Positions 1-9,283 of a stretch of DNA of 58,306 bases are shown piece after piece. The stretch lies in NCBI GenBank assembly GCA_947630735.1, contig CANRIR010000011.1:1-58306 (forward strand), read 5' to 3'. A program made the translations under genes and the position numbers. Every line of letters begins with the position of its first letter. Position 1 is the stretch's first letter. The DNA comes from an uncultured Marvinbryantia sp. Lineage in GTDB: Bacteria; Bacillota; Clostridia; Lachnospirales; Lachnospiraceae. The notes beneath the pieces were generated by a model. It ran no database searches and was not told where the DNA came from. It saw only the letters and a list, made by a program, of their open reading frames with translations.

Positions 1-69
1 GATGACTATGGTATCTTGACTGTGAATATATATGATTTCCTTCTTGATCCGCAGATTCTCGAAAAATAA
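1..69 (+). CDS. C-terminal end of an unidentified protein (partial)
   Basis: Frame 1 is open from the first base and ends at a TAA at 67-69, giving 22 residues that end in DPQILEK. The composition (hydrophobic and acidic residues, no early stop) fits the tail of a gene that starts upstream of the window. The family cannot be recognised from so short a piece, and chance openness of a 66-base frame is possible. Confidence 0.35.
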   Translation, partial: DDYGILTVNIYDFLLDPQILEK

Positions 70-167
70 TAATGTAAAGTCATGTTGTTTACAAAAATAC
101 AGACTGGATTCATATAAAGAGTATTGCAGAGATATTACCAGCTTTGCGAGAAAAGGAGGAGTTATAT

Positions 168-809
168 ATGTATAAGTACATTTTATTCGACCTCGACGGC
201 ACTTTGACGGATTCCGCGGAGGGAATTGTCAATTCCGTCATCTATGCGTTGAAAAAGAAAGGGATCGAGGAACACGACCGGGCGAAACTGAACGCCTTTG
301 TCGGGCCGCCTCTTGTGGATTCTTTCATGAAATATTATGAAATGACGGAGGAGGAAGCCCGGGGGATGGTTCCGCTGTACCGCGAGTATTTTGAGCCAAA
401 GGGCTGGGCGGAGAACCGCGTCTACGAAGGGATCCCGGAAGTACTGGAAAAACTTTGTGCGCAGGGTAAGCATTTGATCGTGGCGACCTCGAAGCCGGAG
501 AAGTTTGCAAAAAGGATTCTGGAGCATTTCAATCTGGCGCAGTATTTTGAATTGATCCGCGGTGCCTCGATGGATGAGAAGATCAACCGCAAGGAGCAGG
601 TGATCGCCTGCGTGATTGAAGATGTCGGAGCAGAGCATGTGAAAGAGATGGTTATGGTCGGAGACCGTGAGCACGACGTGGTCGGAGCCAGGCTGAACGG
701 CCTGCCGTGCGTCGGCGTTCTGTACGGGTACGGAAGCCGGGAGGAGCTGGAGACGGCCGGAGCCGCGGCCATCTGCCCGGCGGTAAGGGAACTGCCGGAA
801 TATCTGTAA
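168..809 (+). CDS. HAD-family hydrolase, phosphoglycolate-phosphatase-like
   Basis: A 213-residue haloacid-dehalogenase superfamily hydrolase, probably a small-molecule phosphatase of the PGPase/Gph type acting in the cytoplasm. Motif I is FDLDGTLTDS near residue 7, with nucleophile and acid aspartates. Motif II/III is seen as ATSKP and the downstream lysines, and motif IV as MVGDREHDVVGA, followed by the usual G-V-L-Y-G-Y-G stretch. The start at 168 is chosen over an upstream in-frame TTG at 144 because AAGGAGGA lies at 153-160. The substrate cannot be inferred from context. A degenerate copy of the last codons lies just downstream. Confidence 0.88.
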   Translation: MYKYILFDLDGTLTDSAEGIVNSVIYALKKKGIEEHDRAKLNAFVGPPLVDSFMKYYEMTEEEARGMVPLYREYFEPKGWAENRVYEGIPEVLEKLCAQGKHLIVATSKPEKFAKRILEHFNLAQYFELIRGASMDEKINRKEQVIACVIEDVGAEHVKEMVMVGDREHDVVGARLNGLPCVGVLYGYGSREELETAGAAAICPAVRELPEYL

Positions 810-884
810 AGGAGTGGCTTCGGTCTGCTGTCAGATACAAGTATATACATGTGAAGAACTGCCGGAGTACCGGTAAAGGAATGG
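789..884 (+). repeat. Degenerate direct repeat of the HAD gene tail
   Basis: About 29 bases spanning the end of the HAD gene (789-817: codons for ELPEYL, stop, then AAAGGAGTGG) recur with a few changes at 856-884 (ELPEYR, stop, AAAGGAATGG), 67 bases downstream. The second copy supplies the AAAGGA that precedes the MATE start at 891. This looks like a small local duplication that created or moved a ribosome binding site. Confidence 0.6.
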
Positions 885-890
885 TGTCAA

Positions 891-2306
891 ATGACACGGG
901 AGAGAAAAGACATGAAACGGATCTTCAGGGAACGCCCTGCGCGGGCGAAAGCCGCGCATAAAATGACGGAAGGGCCCATCGCGGGAAGCATCCTTTGCTT
1001 CGCGGGCCCTATTCTTCTTGGAAATATCTTTCAGCAGCTCTACAACATCGCGGATACGCTGATCGTGGGGAACCTGCTGGGAAACCAGGCTCTGGCGGCC
1101 GTGAGCTCCACGGGCAGTCTGGTTTTCCTGCTGATCAGCCTTTTCAGCGGCATCTCCATCGGCGCGGGCGTGGTAATCTCCCATTATTTCGGGGCGAGGG
1201 ACGTCAGGAACATGCGCCTTGCCATCCACACCGACCTGTGTTTCGGCGCGGCCGCGGGCGTGCTGCTCACGGTGGCGGGCGTGGCGCTTTCGCCGCAGAT
1301 CCTGATCCGGATGGACACGCCGCCGGAAGTGCTGGCGCAGTCTGTGGAATACCTGCAGGTCTATTTTGCCGGTTCCCTGGGGCTGGTACTGTACAACACG
1401 TGCACCGGCATCATGCAGGCGGTGGGGGACAGCCGCCACCCGCTGCAGTATCTGATCATCTCCTCCTGCCTCAACGTGGCGCTCGATCTTGTGATGATCC
1501 TGGTGTTCCACATGGGAGTGGGAGGGGCGGCGCTGGCCACGATCCTCGCGCAGTTTATCAGCATGGCGCTGTGCCTGTTCCGGCTTTTCCGGGTGCGTGA
1601 GGACTATCGCGTATCCCTGCGCGAGATTCGTCCGCACTGGAACATGCTGAAGATGATCCTGGGAAACGGCTTGCCCTCTGGGCTGCAGAACTCCATCATC
1701 GCGCTGGCCAACGTGGTTGTGCAGTCCAACATCAATTATTTTGGGGAGATGGCCATGGCGGGCTGCGGGGCGTACAGTAAGGTGGAGGGCTTTGGCTTCC
1801 TGCCCATCAACAGTTTTACCATGGCGCTGACCACCTTTGTGGGACAGAACCTGGGCGCGAAGGAATATGAGCGGGCCAGAAAAGGCGCGCGCTTCGGGGT
1901 CGTGTGCTGCATTCTGTCCGCGGAGCTGATCGGCCTCGCGGTCTATGCGCTCGCGCCTGCATTTATGATGGCGTTTACCAGGGAACCGGCCGCCGTCGCT
2001 ATCGGAGTGCAGCGGGCCCGCGTGTGTTCCCTGTTCTACTGCCTGCTGGCGTGCAGCCACGCCATATCCGCCGTGCTGCGCGGCGCGTGGAAGGCGATGG
2101 TGCCCATGATTACCATGATGGTGTTCTGGTGCATTGTCCGGGTCACGTTCCTGAGCGTTTTGACTCCCATCGTCCGCGACATCGCCGTGGTCAACTGGGT
2201 CTATCCGCTCACGTGGAGCCTCAGCACCGTCACGCTGGTCATCTATTATTTCAAGGCCGACTGGCTGCACGGCCTTGTCCGAAAAGATCAGCGGGCCGCT
2301 TCCTGA
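891..2306 (+). CDS. MATE family multidrug/cation antiporter
   Basis: A 471-residue polytopic inner-membrane protein of the MATE (NorM/DinF-like, MatE x2) family, with about 12 hydrophobic segments. It should export organic cations or drugs using a sodium or proton gradient. Family features include an early G-P-I segment before QQLYNIADTLIVG, the LAAVSSTGS stretch, and a second half that repeats the fold (GLPSGLQNSI, GAYSKVEGFGFLPINSF, GQNLGAKEYERA). ATG 891 is preceded by AAAGGA at 875-880; ATG 912, preceded by GGGAGAG, is an alternative 7 codons in. It probably shares a transcript with the flanking HAD and acetyltransferase genes. Confidence 0.9.
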   Translation: MTRERKDMKRIFRERPARAKAAHKMTEGPIAGSILCFAGPILLGNIFQQLYNIADTLIVGNLLGNQALAAVSSTGSLVFLLISLFSGISIGAGVVISHYFGARDVRNMRLAIHTDLCFGAAAGVLLTVAGVALSPQILIRMDTPPEVLAQSVEYLQVYFAGSLGLVLYNTCTGIMQAVGDSRHPLQYLIISSCLNVALDLVMILVFHMGVGGAALATILAQFISMALCLFRLFRVREDYRVSLREIRPHWNMLKMILGNGLPSGLQNSIIALANVVVQSNINYFGEMAMAGCGAYSKVEGFGFLPINSFTMALTTFVGQNLGAKEYERARKGARFGVVCCILSAELIGLAVYALAPAFMMAFTREPAAVAIGVQRARVCSLFYCLLACSHAISAVLRGAWKAMVPMITMMVFWCIVRVTFLSVLTPIVRDIAVVNWVYPLTWSLSTVTLVIYYFKADWLHGLVRKDQRAAS

Positions 2307-2353
2307 AAAGAAAAAGATCCGGCCGGGAAAATAGTTGGGAAGGAGAAAGGCGT

Positions 2354-2992
2354 ATGAAACGTGTCATCGATCTGCAGAGCTATGCGCGGAGGCAGCATTT
2401 TGAATATTTTTCTTCCATGCAGTATCCGTATGTGGGCGTTACCACGCCGGTGGACGTTACCGGGCTTGTGCGGTTCTGCAAAGAGAAGGGATATTCGTTT
2501 TACCTGACGTTTCTGCATATTGCGGCGCTTGCCGCGGACGATGTGCCGCAGCTTCGGCAGCGTATTCACGGCGGGGGCATTGTGGAGTATAAGGAATGTC
2601 CCACCTCGCACACGGAACTGCTGGACAACGGCACGTACTGTTACTGCACGCTCCGCCACCATATACCCCTGGAAGAGTATATCCCCTATGCGCAGGAGGC
2701 GCGGGAGCGGAGCCGTCAAAACGCGAGCATCGACGAGGAAGAGGACAGCGAGAGCATGTATTTCATCTCCGCGCTGCCGTGGATTTCCTACACGGCGCTG
2801 ATACAGCCCGCGGCGGGCGGCGAGGAATCCAACCCCCGCATTACCTGGGGCAGGTTTCAGGAGGACTGGCGCGGAAGGCTTCAGCTTCCCGTGACGCTCC
2901 TGGCGCACCACGCCCTGGTGGACGGCATCCATATCGCGGAATTTTACCGGAACCTGGAGCGCATGATCCGGGAAACCGCGGGGGTCATCTGA
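2354..2992 (+). CDS. Chloramphenicol acetyltransferase (CatA)-like acyltransferase
   Basis: A 212-residue protein of the type A chloramphenicol acetyltransferase family; the usual length is about 215. The acetyl-CoA-dependent active-site motif HHxxxDG is present as HHALVDG at residues 185-191, with the general-base histidine and structural aspartate. The N-terminal part (FEYFSSMQYPYVGVTTPVDV) and a central PWISYTAL segment also fit. It begins 47 bases after the MATE gene with AAGGAGAAAGG just before ATG 2354. Many chromosomal members in Clostridia do not give chloramphenicol resistance, so true drug specificity is uncertain. Pairing with a MATE exporter fits a xenobiotic-handling role. Confidence 0.82.
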   Translation: MKRVIDLQSYARRQHFEYFSSMQYPYVGVTTPVDVTGLVRFCKEKGYSFYLTFLHIAALAADDVPQLRQRIHGGGIVEYKECPTSHTELLDNGTYCYCTLRHHIPLEEYIPYAQEARERSRQNASIDEEEDSESMYFISALPWISYTALIQPAAGGEESNPRITWGRFQEDWRGRLQLPVTLLAHHALVDGIHIAEFYRNLERMIRETAGVI

Positions 2993-3089
2993 CGGTACCA
3001 TGACCAAAGCCCGGTGCTTAAAATTGTGCGTGAAAAGGGGCCGCGAACTCATATCGTGCGGCAGCCTCGCCGGGAATACTTATGTGGGA

Positions 3090-5780
3090 TTACATGCGGG
3101 ACCGCACGTAATCCATCAGGGAGGCGGCCAGCGCCCGGCCCTCCGGCGTGCGGACGAGCTCGGACAGCTCACAGCCGCAGAAGATGGCCGTGCCGCCGAA
3201 GAGATCCCGCTCATAGATCAGGGCCAGGTCATGGTTCCGCTCAAAATTGTCGATGGTGCGCACGATCACGCGCTTGTCGGGGACATCATCCAGAATGGCG
3301 CTGCGGGAGCAGGTCACGGGATGGTACCACCGGGGTGTGGAATAGGCCTCGCCGGGGAAACCGGCCAGAGCCGGGTGCGCCTGGTCGATCAGAAGCCCCA
3401 GGGTGCCGACCGCCACGGGGCTTCCCTTTGCCTCGGATATTCCGCGGAACATGGGATAGTTCCAGAAATCCGTGCAGTAAAAGCCGTCTATGCCGGAACT
3501 CTCAGCCGGGCGCTCAAAGATCAGCACTTTCCGTCCTTCTCTGAGGGCGGACACCGCCTTCGCGTCCAGGGAGGGGCGCACACAGCAGCCGGTGCTGTCC
3601 GGCTCTTTTACCGCCTTTATCACATCCAGATCGTAATGGTTTTGCAGCCCGCTGTCCGTCCACAGGCGGAGGCGCAGCCTTCCGGGCGCGGCGTTCGCAT
3701 CTATGCGCGTCTCAATTTTTCCAATATCCGCGTAATTCTCATAATCCGGGATCACAAGGCTGCCCCGCTGTTTCCCAAGCTCCCAGAAAAGCGTTTCCCC
3801 GGCATGTACTTCCGTGCCGAAATCCGTGAGCTGGATGTCGGCCGAAAACGCCTCGCCCGGCGTATAGACATAGCCGGAAAAGCGGGCGAGAAGCACGCAG
3901 GGAGCGAAAAATTCCCGCCATTCCTTCGGGGCGATCAGCCCCTTGCTCTCCATGAACGCATCCAGAATACCAACCAGCGCGGTGCCCTGTCCGGCGAAGT
4001 CCTGCAGGTCCAAAATCTGGCAGCCCGCCAGCCTGCGGGAGCGCAGGACAGCTTCCAGCTCCTCTTTGTAGCACTGGACGGCCAGCGCGCCGCTGGCCCT
4101 GAAATAATCGTCCGCCAGGTGCAGCAGTCCCTTTTTCTGGAGGCGCTCCCGGAAGATCTCCAGGTTGCGGGGCTTTAGGGAACCGGTGTATTTCGCGATC
4201 TCCCGAAAATCCGGGTAGACGCAGAACTGCCCGATCTCATGGGTCACGATAGGAATGTTCGGATGAAAGCTGCCGCTTCGTTCGGACACCTTTACCTCTT
4301 TCGTGCCGGTGTGGTACTGGATGGTAATGGAATCCCCGGTTTCGGCTTCCGCCGCGCTGTCGTCCGCGAGAATGGCACCGTCGTAGTCTGTCAGGGTGCC
4401 GGGGGCGTCCGTCTGAATGTGTCCCAGGGGGGCGTCGCACATGGCGTAGGAACCGCGCAGAAGCCGATATTTTGAGAGCCGCACCCCCACGAAAAAGTCG
4501 TCGTTGGGAACCGTGCAGGGCCGGAACTGGAAATTGTTGGAGCCCTGCGTGTAGAGCGGGCGGTCGTCGTGGGCCTTCAGGATGCCCATGATCTCGTTGA
4601 TCCGCATCGGGCTGCCCCAGAGTTCATTCCCCATGGACATCATGCAGAAGGACGGATGGTTTCCAAAAGAGTCCAGAATACCCAGGCCCTCCGAGATCAG
4701 AAAATCCTGCTCGGCGGCGCGGTAACCCTCCTCGCCCGGCGCGGCGATGGTGCCCCAGAAGGGCAGCTCCGGCTCCAGGTAAATGCCCAGCATGTCCGCG
4801 GCATCAAACGCGGCCTCGGGCGGGCAGCAGGTGTGGAAACGGTAGTGGTTGACGCCGTACTCCTTTGCGGCGGACATGACCGCAAGCCAGCTCTTCACAT
4901 CGGTGGGAGCATAGCCGGTGCGCGGGAAGAGCATGCCGTCGTGCTTGCCGCGCAGAAACGTGCGCCTGCCGCTGACAAGAAATTTTCCGCCGTCCGTGGA
5001 AAACTCCCGGAAGCCCGCGCGCAGCTTGGTGCGGTCGCCGTCCGCGTCGATGGAGACGTCATAGAGACAGGGGTCAAATTCGCTCCAGAAATGCGGGTCG
5101 TCTCCCAGCGGGATGACGGCCAGCGCGCGGTCCCCAAAGACCGTCAGCGGCCGGGACGGAAAAATCGCATCCTTGCACGAGGCCGATACCAGGATGGCCC
5201 CGGTTTCCCACGCGCTGCGGCAGTCTGCCGGGTTCCCGGAGACGGTAAACTCCACCAGGAAACAGCGGTTTTTTACATCGCTGCGGACGCGCACCTGCTC
5301 GGCGCGGACCGGCCCGTACTGCCGCAGCTCTATTTTTCCGGTAATGCCCAGCCAGTTTGTCTGGGTGTCGGGGGAGGTCATGTGCCCGCCCGCCGTGGGG
5401 TAGCCGGTGTTGGAGACGCAGATCTCCAGCTCGTGGACGTTCCCGTCGCAAAAAGAAGTCAGATCAAAGCGGTGCGCGCAGCAGAGGCTGCAGCACTCGC
5501 CCGCCGGGGAGCCGTCCACAAAGAGGGCGGTTTTCCGGGTCCGCTCCAGAAAAAGCTCCAGGCGTCCGCCATCGGGGCAGGACAGCGCGGCCTTCCTCCG
5601 AAACCAGGCGCTGCCCTCATAGGAAAAAAGATCGGTCAGGCGGCCGTCGTCGGCCTGATCGCTGGCCTTGCCTTTCTGTGCGTGGGAAATGGTGTCCGGC
5701 AGCAAAATGGTGTCGCGGTAACCGGCGTTTCGGTCGAACGAAAACTCCCATACGCCGGAAAGATCCGTAGTCGTTTTCAT
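3090..5780 (-). CDS. Glycoside hydrolase family 2 protein (beta-galactosidase/glucuronidase-like)
   Basis: An 896-residue GH2 enzyme without a signal peptide, so cytoplasmic. The N-terminal jelly-roll sugar-binding domain starts with LSGVWEFSFD and includes EGSAWFRRK. An immunoglobulin-like domain follows, then the TIM barrel with FLRGKHDGMLFPRTG, the acid/base glutamate in MGNELWG and the nucleophile in THEIGQF. The chosen start (MKTTTDL) has GGAGGT at 5785-5790; 31 more codons are open upstream but lack a good site. It is divergent from the two-component system at 6045. The barrel differs from classical LacZ, so substrates such as galactosides, glucuronides or rhamnosides cannot be separated. 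Confidence 0.85.
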   Translation of the reverse strand: MKTTTDLSGVWEFSFDRNAGYRDTILLPDTISHAQKGKASDQADDGRLTDLFSYEGSAWFRRKAALSCPDGGRLELFLERTRKTALFVDGSPAGECCSLCCAHRFDLTSFCDGNVHELEICVSNTGYPTAGGHMTSPDTQTNWLGITGKIELRQYGPVRAEQVRVRSDVKNRCFLVEFTVSGNPADCRSAWETGAILVSASCKDAIFPSRPLTVFGDRALAVIPLGDDPHFWSEFDPCLYDVSIDADGDRTKLRAGFREFSTDGGKFLVSGRRTFLRGKHDGMLFPRTGYAPTDVKSWLAVMSAAKEYGVNHYRFHTCCPPEAAFDAADMLGIYLEPELPFWGTIAAPGEEGYRAAEQDFLISEGLGILDSFGNHPSFCMMSMGNELWGSPMRINEIMGILKAHDDRPLYTQGSNNFQFRPCTVPNDDFFVGVRLSKYRLLRGSYAMCDAPLGHIQTDAPGTLTDYDGAILADDSAAEAETGDSITIQYHTGTKEVKVSERSGSFHPNIPIVTHEIGQFCVYPDFREIAKYTGSLKPRNLEIFRERLQKKGLLHLADDYFRASGALAVQCYKEELEAVLRSRRLAGCQILDLQDFAGQGTALVGILDAFMESKGLIAPKEWREFFAPCVLLARFSGYVYTPGEAFSADIQLTDFGTEVHAGETLFWELGKQRGSLVIPDYENYADIGKIETRIDANAAPGRLRLRLWTDSGLQNHYDLDVIKAVKEPDSTGCCVRPSLDAKAVSALREGRKVLIFERPAESSGIDGFYCTDFWNYPMFRGISEAKGSPVAVGTLGLLIDQAHPALAGFPGEAYSTPRWYHPVTCSRSAILDDVPDKRVIVRTIDNFERNHDLALIYERDLFGGTAIFCGCELSELVRTPEGRALAASLMDYVRSRM

Positions 5781-5927
5781 GAGTACCTCCCAGTCTGAAT
5801 GATTATCTATGATGATACTACAAACCTCTCTGAAAATCCAATGAAAAATTAAGAAACTCCTAACAATTTGCATGGGTTCCTGTTAAGGTCTGTCTGTTAT
5901 AATGGAAAAACCAGAAAATTTATACTC

Positions 5928-5956
5928 TTGACAGAAATGGCAGAAAAGCAGATGAT
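5928..5956 (+). promoter_or_regulatory. Candidate promoter of the two-component system
   Basis: TTGACA at 5928-5933 is followed after 17 bases by GATGAT at 5951-5956. A second -10-like TATAAT lies upstream at 5898-5903. Both sit in the divergent gap between the GH2 gene and the response regulator and point toward the regulator. The -35 is a perfect match; the -10 matches four of six bases. Confidence 0.5.
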
Positions 5957-6044
5957 AAGATTATAGCACCGGCCGCGGCAATATCCGCGCAAAGCGGCGG
6001 ACTGCCCAAAAAGCAGGAGCGAAGGAGAAAGAGGGGGAAGGGTT

Positions 6045-6737
6045 ATGGCAAATATACTGGTTTGCGACGACGACAGGGAGATCGTGGAGGCGATCGACAT
6101 TTATCTGTCTCAGGAGGGGCACACCATCCTGAAGGCTTACGACGGGCAGGAGGCGCTGGACATTCTGGAGCAGCAGCCGGTAGATCTTTTGATCATCGAT
6201 ATTATGATGCCGCGGATGGACGGCATTCGGGCAACCTTAAAGATCCGGGAAAACAACCCGCTCCCCATCATCATTCTCTCGGCCAAGTCGGAGGACGCGG
6301 ATAAGATCCTGGGGCTGAACGTGGGGGCGGACGATTATGTGACCAAGCCATTCAACCCGCTGGAGCTGATCGCCCGGGTGCGGTCGCAGCTGCGCAGGTA
6401 TACCAAACTGGGCTCGGCGGTGCCGCAGACGGGGGCTAAGGTCTACCAGGTGGGCGGCCTGTCCGTGGACGACGAGCTGAAGGAAGTGCGGGTGGACGGC
6501 GAGCTTGTCAAAATGACGCCCATCGAGTACAACATCCTGCTGCTTTTGGTCAAAAATCCGGGCAAGGTGTTCTCCACGGAGCAGATTTACGAGAATATAT
6601 GGAGCGAGGAGCCCATCGCGGTGGAAAACACGGTGGCGGTGCACATCCGCCACATCCGGGAAAAAATAGAGATCAATCCCAAGGAGCCCAGGTATTTGAA
6701 GGTAGTCTGGGGCCTGGGCTATAAGCTGGAGAAATGA
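6045..6737 (+). CDS. OmpR/PhoB-family response regulator (VanR-like)
   Basis: A 230-residue response regulator with an N-terminal receiver domain and a C-terminal winged-helix DNA-binding domain. The acidic pocket is D8-D9-D10, the phospho-acceptor is D52 in LLIIDIMMPRMDG, and the conserved lysine is in TKPFNP. The effector domain shows MTPIEYNILLLL and VAVHIRHIREKIE, typical of OmpR proteins, with strongest resemblance to the VanR/VncR type. The start has a GGGGAAGGG ribosome binding site. Its stop codon overlaps the first possible start of the kinase gene, so the two are translationally coupled. Confidence 0.93.
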   Translation: MANILVCDDDREIVEAIDIYLSQEGHTILKAYDGQEALDILEQQPVDLLIIDIMMPRMDGIRATLKIRENNPLPIIILSAKSEDADKILGLNVGADDYVTKPFNPLELIARVRSQLRRYTKLGSAVPQTGAKVYQVGGLSVDDELKEVRVDGELVKMTPIEYNILLLLVKNPGKVFSTEQIYENIWSEEPIAVENTVAVHIRHIREKIEINPKEPRYLKVVWGLGYKLEK

Positions 6738-9283
6738 GAGGAAAAAACATGGCGGGCAAATGGTACAGAAGCGATTGGGCGAAAGGGATCCTGTTTGCGG
6801 CCGCGGCGCTGGCGTTCACGCTGTCAGTATGCCTGGGCGTCTATCTGTTCATGCAGGCGGAGCGGAACGACTACGACCCGTCGATGGACGGGGCGGATTA
6901 CCTTGCGTCCCGCAGCCTTGCCGACGACATGCAGGAGGACTACCGGAACCTGGCCGCAAGCATCGCGGAACAGGGCCTGCTGGAGGAGAAGACCGCGGAC
7001 GGCGAGGACCGCGTGATCGACCTGCAGTCGGCCCTGGACATGGACGGCGCGTACACCTATGAGAATGTGTCGGGGCTGGCCTACCGGGTGTCCGATCTGA
7101 AAAAGTGGGCGCAGAGCGGGTGGCAGTACTACGGCTCGGAGGCGGACGAGAACGAAAAAGTCATTGTGTGCCACCGGCCGGACGGAAAGTACGACTATTT
7201 TTATTACGGGGATTTTGTGCGCATGCTGACCAACGGGAAGCTGAAATTCCTGGTGCCGGACAGCAGAAAGGGCGATGTGACGGCGGCCGAGAATCAGATG
7301 GTGGAGATCCTGGAGACGCTGCGGTCCGGCGACAGCTCCTCGCTCCCGACGGAGGTGCGGGCCATCGCGGATGCCGACGGCGTGGTAAAATATGTGGACT
7401 TCTGGAACTACGGCTGGATGTCGGTAAAACAAAAATACAACCCGCAGGGGGCGGAGAGCCTCCTGAAGCTGGTCAATGAGAGCGAGGCCTGGAACGGGCG
7501 GCTGAGCGAGGCGCTGACGATGCTGGACGTCGTGCTGCAGAACTATGAACAGGCGCTGACGCGCCTGCAGAAGCTGGAGGAGCTCAGGGAGGGAAACACC
7601 AACATTACCTACCTGTACAGAAACTCTGCGGAAAAGATCGTCCGCACCAACCGGGCCGCGTATGAGGACGATCAGGCCGCGGAGGAATTCCTGTCCGGGC
7701 TCGAAAAGCAGGGCGGCGTTTACATCCTCATCCGGCCGCTTCTGTCTCAGTGCAGCACCACGCTGAACACGGATATACAGCAGTGGCAGGAGATCGCGTC
7801 GCAGCAGATCGGCCACGACCAGTATGCCATTGCGCTTCAGATAGACCCGGCATTCCCGGTGGCGGACGCCTACGCGCGCAAAGCGCAGCAATATAACCGT
7901 TTTGTAAAGCTGCTGAAGCCGCTCGCCGCGGGAATGGTATTTCTCGCGCTGGTCTTCGCGGCGGGCGCGGTGTGGCTGACGCTGGTGTCCGGACGTTGGG
8001 CGGCGGATGAGGAGCTGCATTTGAGCCTGGCGGACAAATGGTTTACGGAACTGTTCCTCGCCGGCATCCTGGCGGACGGTGTCCTTTTTGCGGCGGGCAT
8101 GCGGATGCGCCTGCAGTACGCGTGGGAGGGCCCCATTCTGCTGGATGTGGGGCTTATGGCAGCAGCCGCCTCCTCCGTGTTCCTTTTGCTGTACCTGAGC
8201 CTGGCGCGCAGGATCAAGGCGAAGCTGCTGTGGAGGAACAGCCTGACCCGCTGCATTTTGCAAAAGGCAGCGGGATTCGGGAAAGTGTATATGGGGAATC
8301 TGCCGGGCAGCCTGCGGATTACCCTCGCCGTGTGCGGGTATTTTCTGCTGATGGTCTACGCCGCGTCCGCCTTTGAAGAGGCGGGTGTCTTCCTGGTCCT
8401 CGCGGCGGTCTGCGCCGCCGCGCTGGTTATCTGTGTGTACCGGGCGGGCGGACAGAAGAAGATCCTGGAGGGCCTGCGCAGGATCGCGGAGGGAGAACTG
8501 CAGTACAAGATCTCCCAGGAGGGGCTCGTGGGCGAACAGAAATCCATCGCGGAGTATATCAACCGGGTGGGCGACGGCCTGGACGCGGCTGTGGAGAAAA
8601 GCCTGAAAAACGAGCGCATGCAGACGGAGCTCATCACAAACGTGTCCCACGACATCAAGACGCCGCTCACCTCCATCATCAATTACGTGGATCTGCTGAA
8701 GCGGGAGAATCTGGACGATCCCAAAGCCCGCGAGTACATCGGCGTGCTGGAAAAGAAGGCGCAGCGCCTGAAGGTTCTGGCGGAGGACGTGGTGGAGGCG
8801 TCCCGTGTCAGCACCGGTAACATCACGCTGAACATGGGAACCCTGGACTTTCTGGAGATGACCAAGCAGGCCGTGGGAGAATTTCAGGAAAAATTTGAGA
8901 GGCGGGATCTGCAGATCATGACGGTGCTGCCGTCGGATCCGGTGCTCATCCGGGCGGACGGCCAGCGCCTGTGGCGCGTGCTCGAAAATATTCTCAACAA
9001 CGCGGCCAAATATGCCATGGAGGGAACCCGGGTGTATGTGGAACTGCAAAAAAAAGACAGCCAGGCTGTCTTTTCCATCAAAAATATTTCCGCCCAGCCC
9101 TTAAATTTCTCGGCGGACGAACTGACCGAGCGGTTCATCCGCGGGGATGTGGCGCGGAACACGGAGGGCAGCGGGCTGGGGCTCTCCATCGCCAAAAGTC
9201 TGACGGAACTCCAGGAAGGGGTCTTCCGCCTCTATGTGGACGGAGACCTGTTCCGGGTAACGATTACATTTCCATCTGAATGA
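6734..9283 (+). CDS. Membrane sensor histidine kinase with large extracytoplasmic domain
   Basis: An 849-residue histidine kinase. A first membrane helix (about residues 17-36) is followed by roughly 350 extracytoplasmic residues, then about five more membrane helices between residues 390 and 575. Next comes a short HAMP-like stretch, the H-box NVSHDIKTPLTS with phospho-accepting His near residue 639, an N-box LENILNNAAKYA and a G-box GSGLGLSIAKSL. Starting at 6734 gives an ATGA overlap with the regulator; ATG 6749, preceded by GAGAGGA, is equally likely. The sensor region has no recognised ligand domain. Its last 20 bases overlap the convergent EAL gene. Confidence 0.9.
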   Translation: MRGKNMAGKWYRSDWAKGILFAAAALAFTLSVCLGVYLFMQAERNDYDPSMDGADYLASRSLADDMQEDYRNLAASIAEQGLLEEKTADGEDRVIDLQSALDMDGAYTYENVSGLAYRVSDLKKWAQSGWQYYGSEADENEKVIVCHRPDGKYDYFYYGDFVRMLTNGKLKFLVPDSRKGDVTAAENQMVEILETLRSGDSSSLPTEVRAIADADGVVKYVDFWNYGWMSVKQKYNPQGAESLLKLVNESEAWNGRLSEALTMLDVVLQNYEQALTRLQKLEELREGNTNITYLYRNSAEKIVRTNRAAYEDDQAAEEFLSGLEKQGGVYILIRPLLSQCSTTLNTDIQQWQEIASQQIGHDQYAIALQIDPAFPVADAYARKAQQYNRFVKLLKPLAAGMVFLALVFAAGAVWLTLVSGRWAADEELHLSLADKWFTELFLAGILADGVLFAAGMRMRLQYAWEGPILLDVGLMAAAASSVFLLLYLSLARRIKAKLLWRNSLTRCILQKAAGFGKVYMGNLPGSLRITLAVCGYFLLMVYAASAFEEAGVFLVLAAVCAAALVICVYRAGGQKKILEGLRRIAEGELQYKISQEGLVGEQKSIAEYINRVGDGLDAAVEKSLKNERMQTELITNVSHDIKTPLTSIINYVDLLKRENLDDPKAREYIGVLEKKAQRLKVLAEDVVEASRVSTGNITLNMGTLDFLEMTKQAVGEFQEKFERRDLQIMTVLPSDPVLIRADGQRLWRVLENILNNAAKYAMEGTRVYVELQKKDSQAVFSIKNISAQPLNFSADELTERFIRGDVARNTEGSGLGLSIAKSLTELQEGVFRLYVDGDLFRVTITFPSE

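Noticed and set aside
831-2270. Long minus-strand open frame (about 479 codons) opposite the MATE gene
   Set aside because: It mirrors the MATE gene, has His/Arg/Gln-rich low-information composition and no ribosome site. It is a shadow frame of GC-rich coding DNA.
3000-4178. Plus-strand open frame across the end of the GH2 gene
   Set aside because: Overlaps the catalytic part of the GH2 enzyme on the opposite strand and shows no family features.
6824-9049. Minus-strand open frame of about 741 codons opposite the histidine kinase
   Set aside because: Same shadow pattern; no domain recognisable and full overlap with a well-supported gene.
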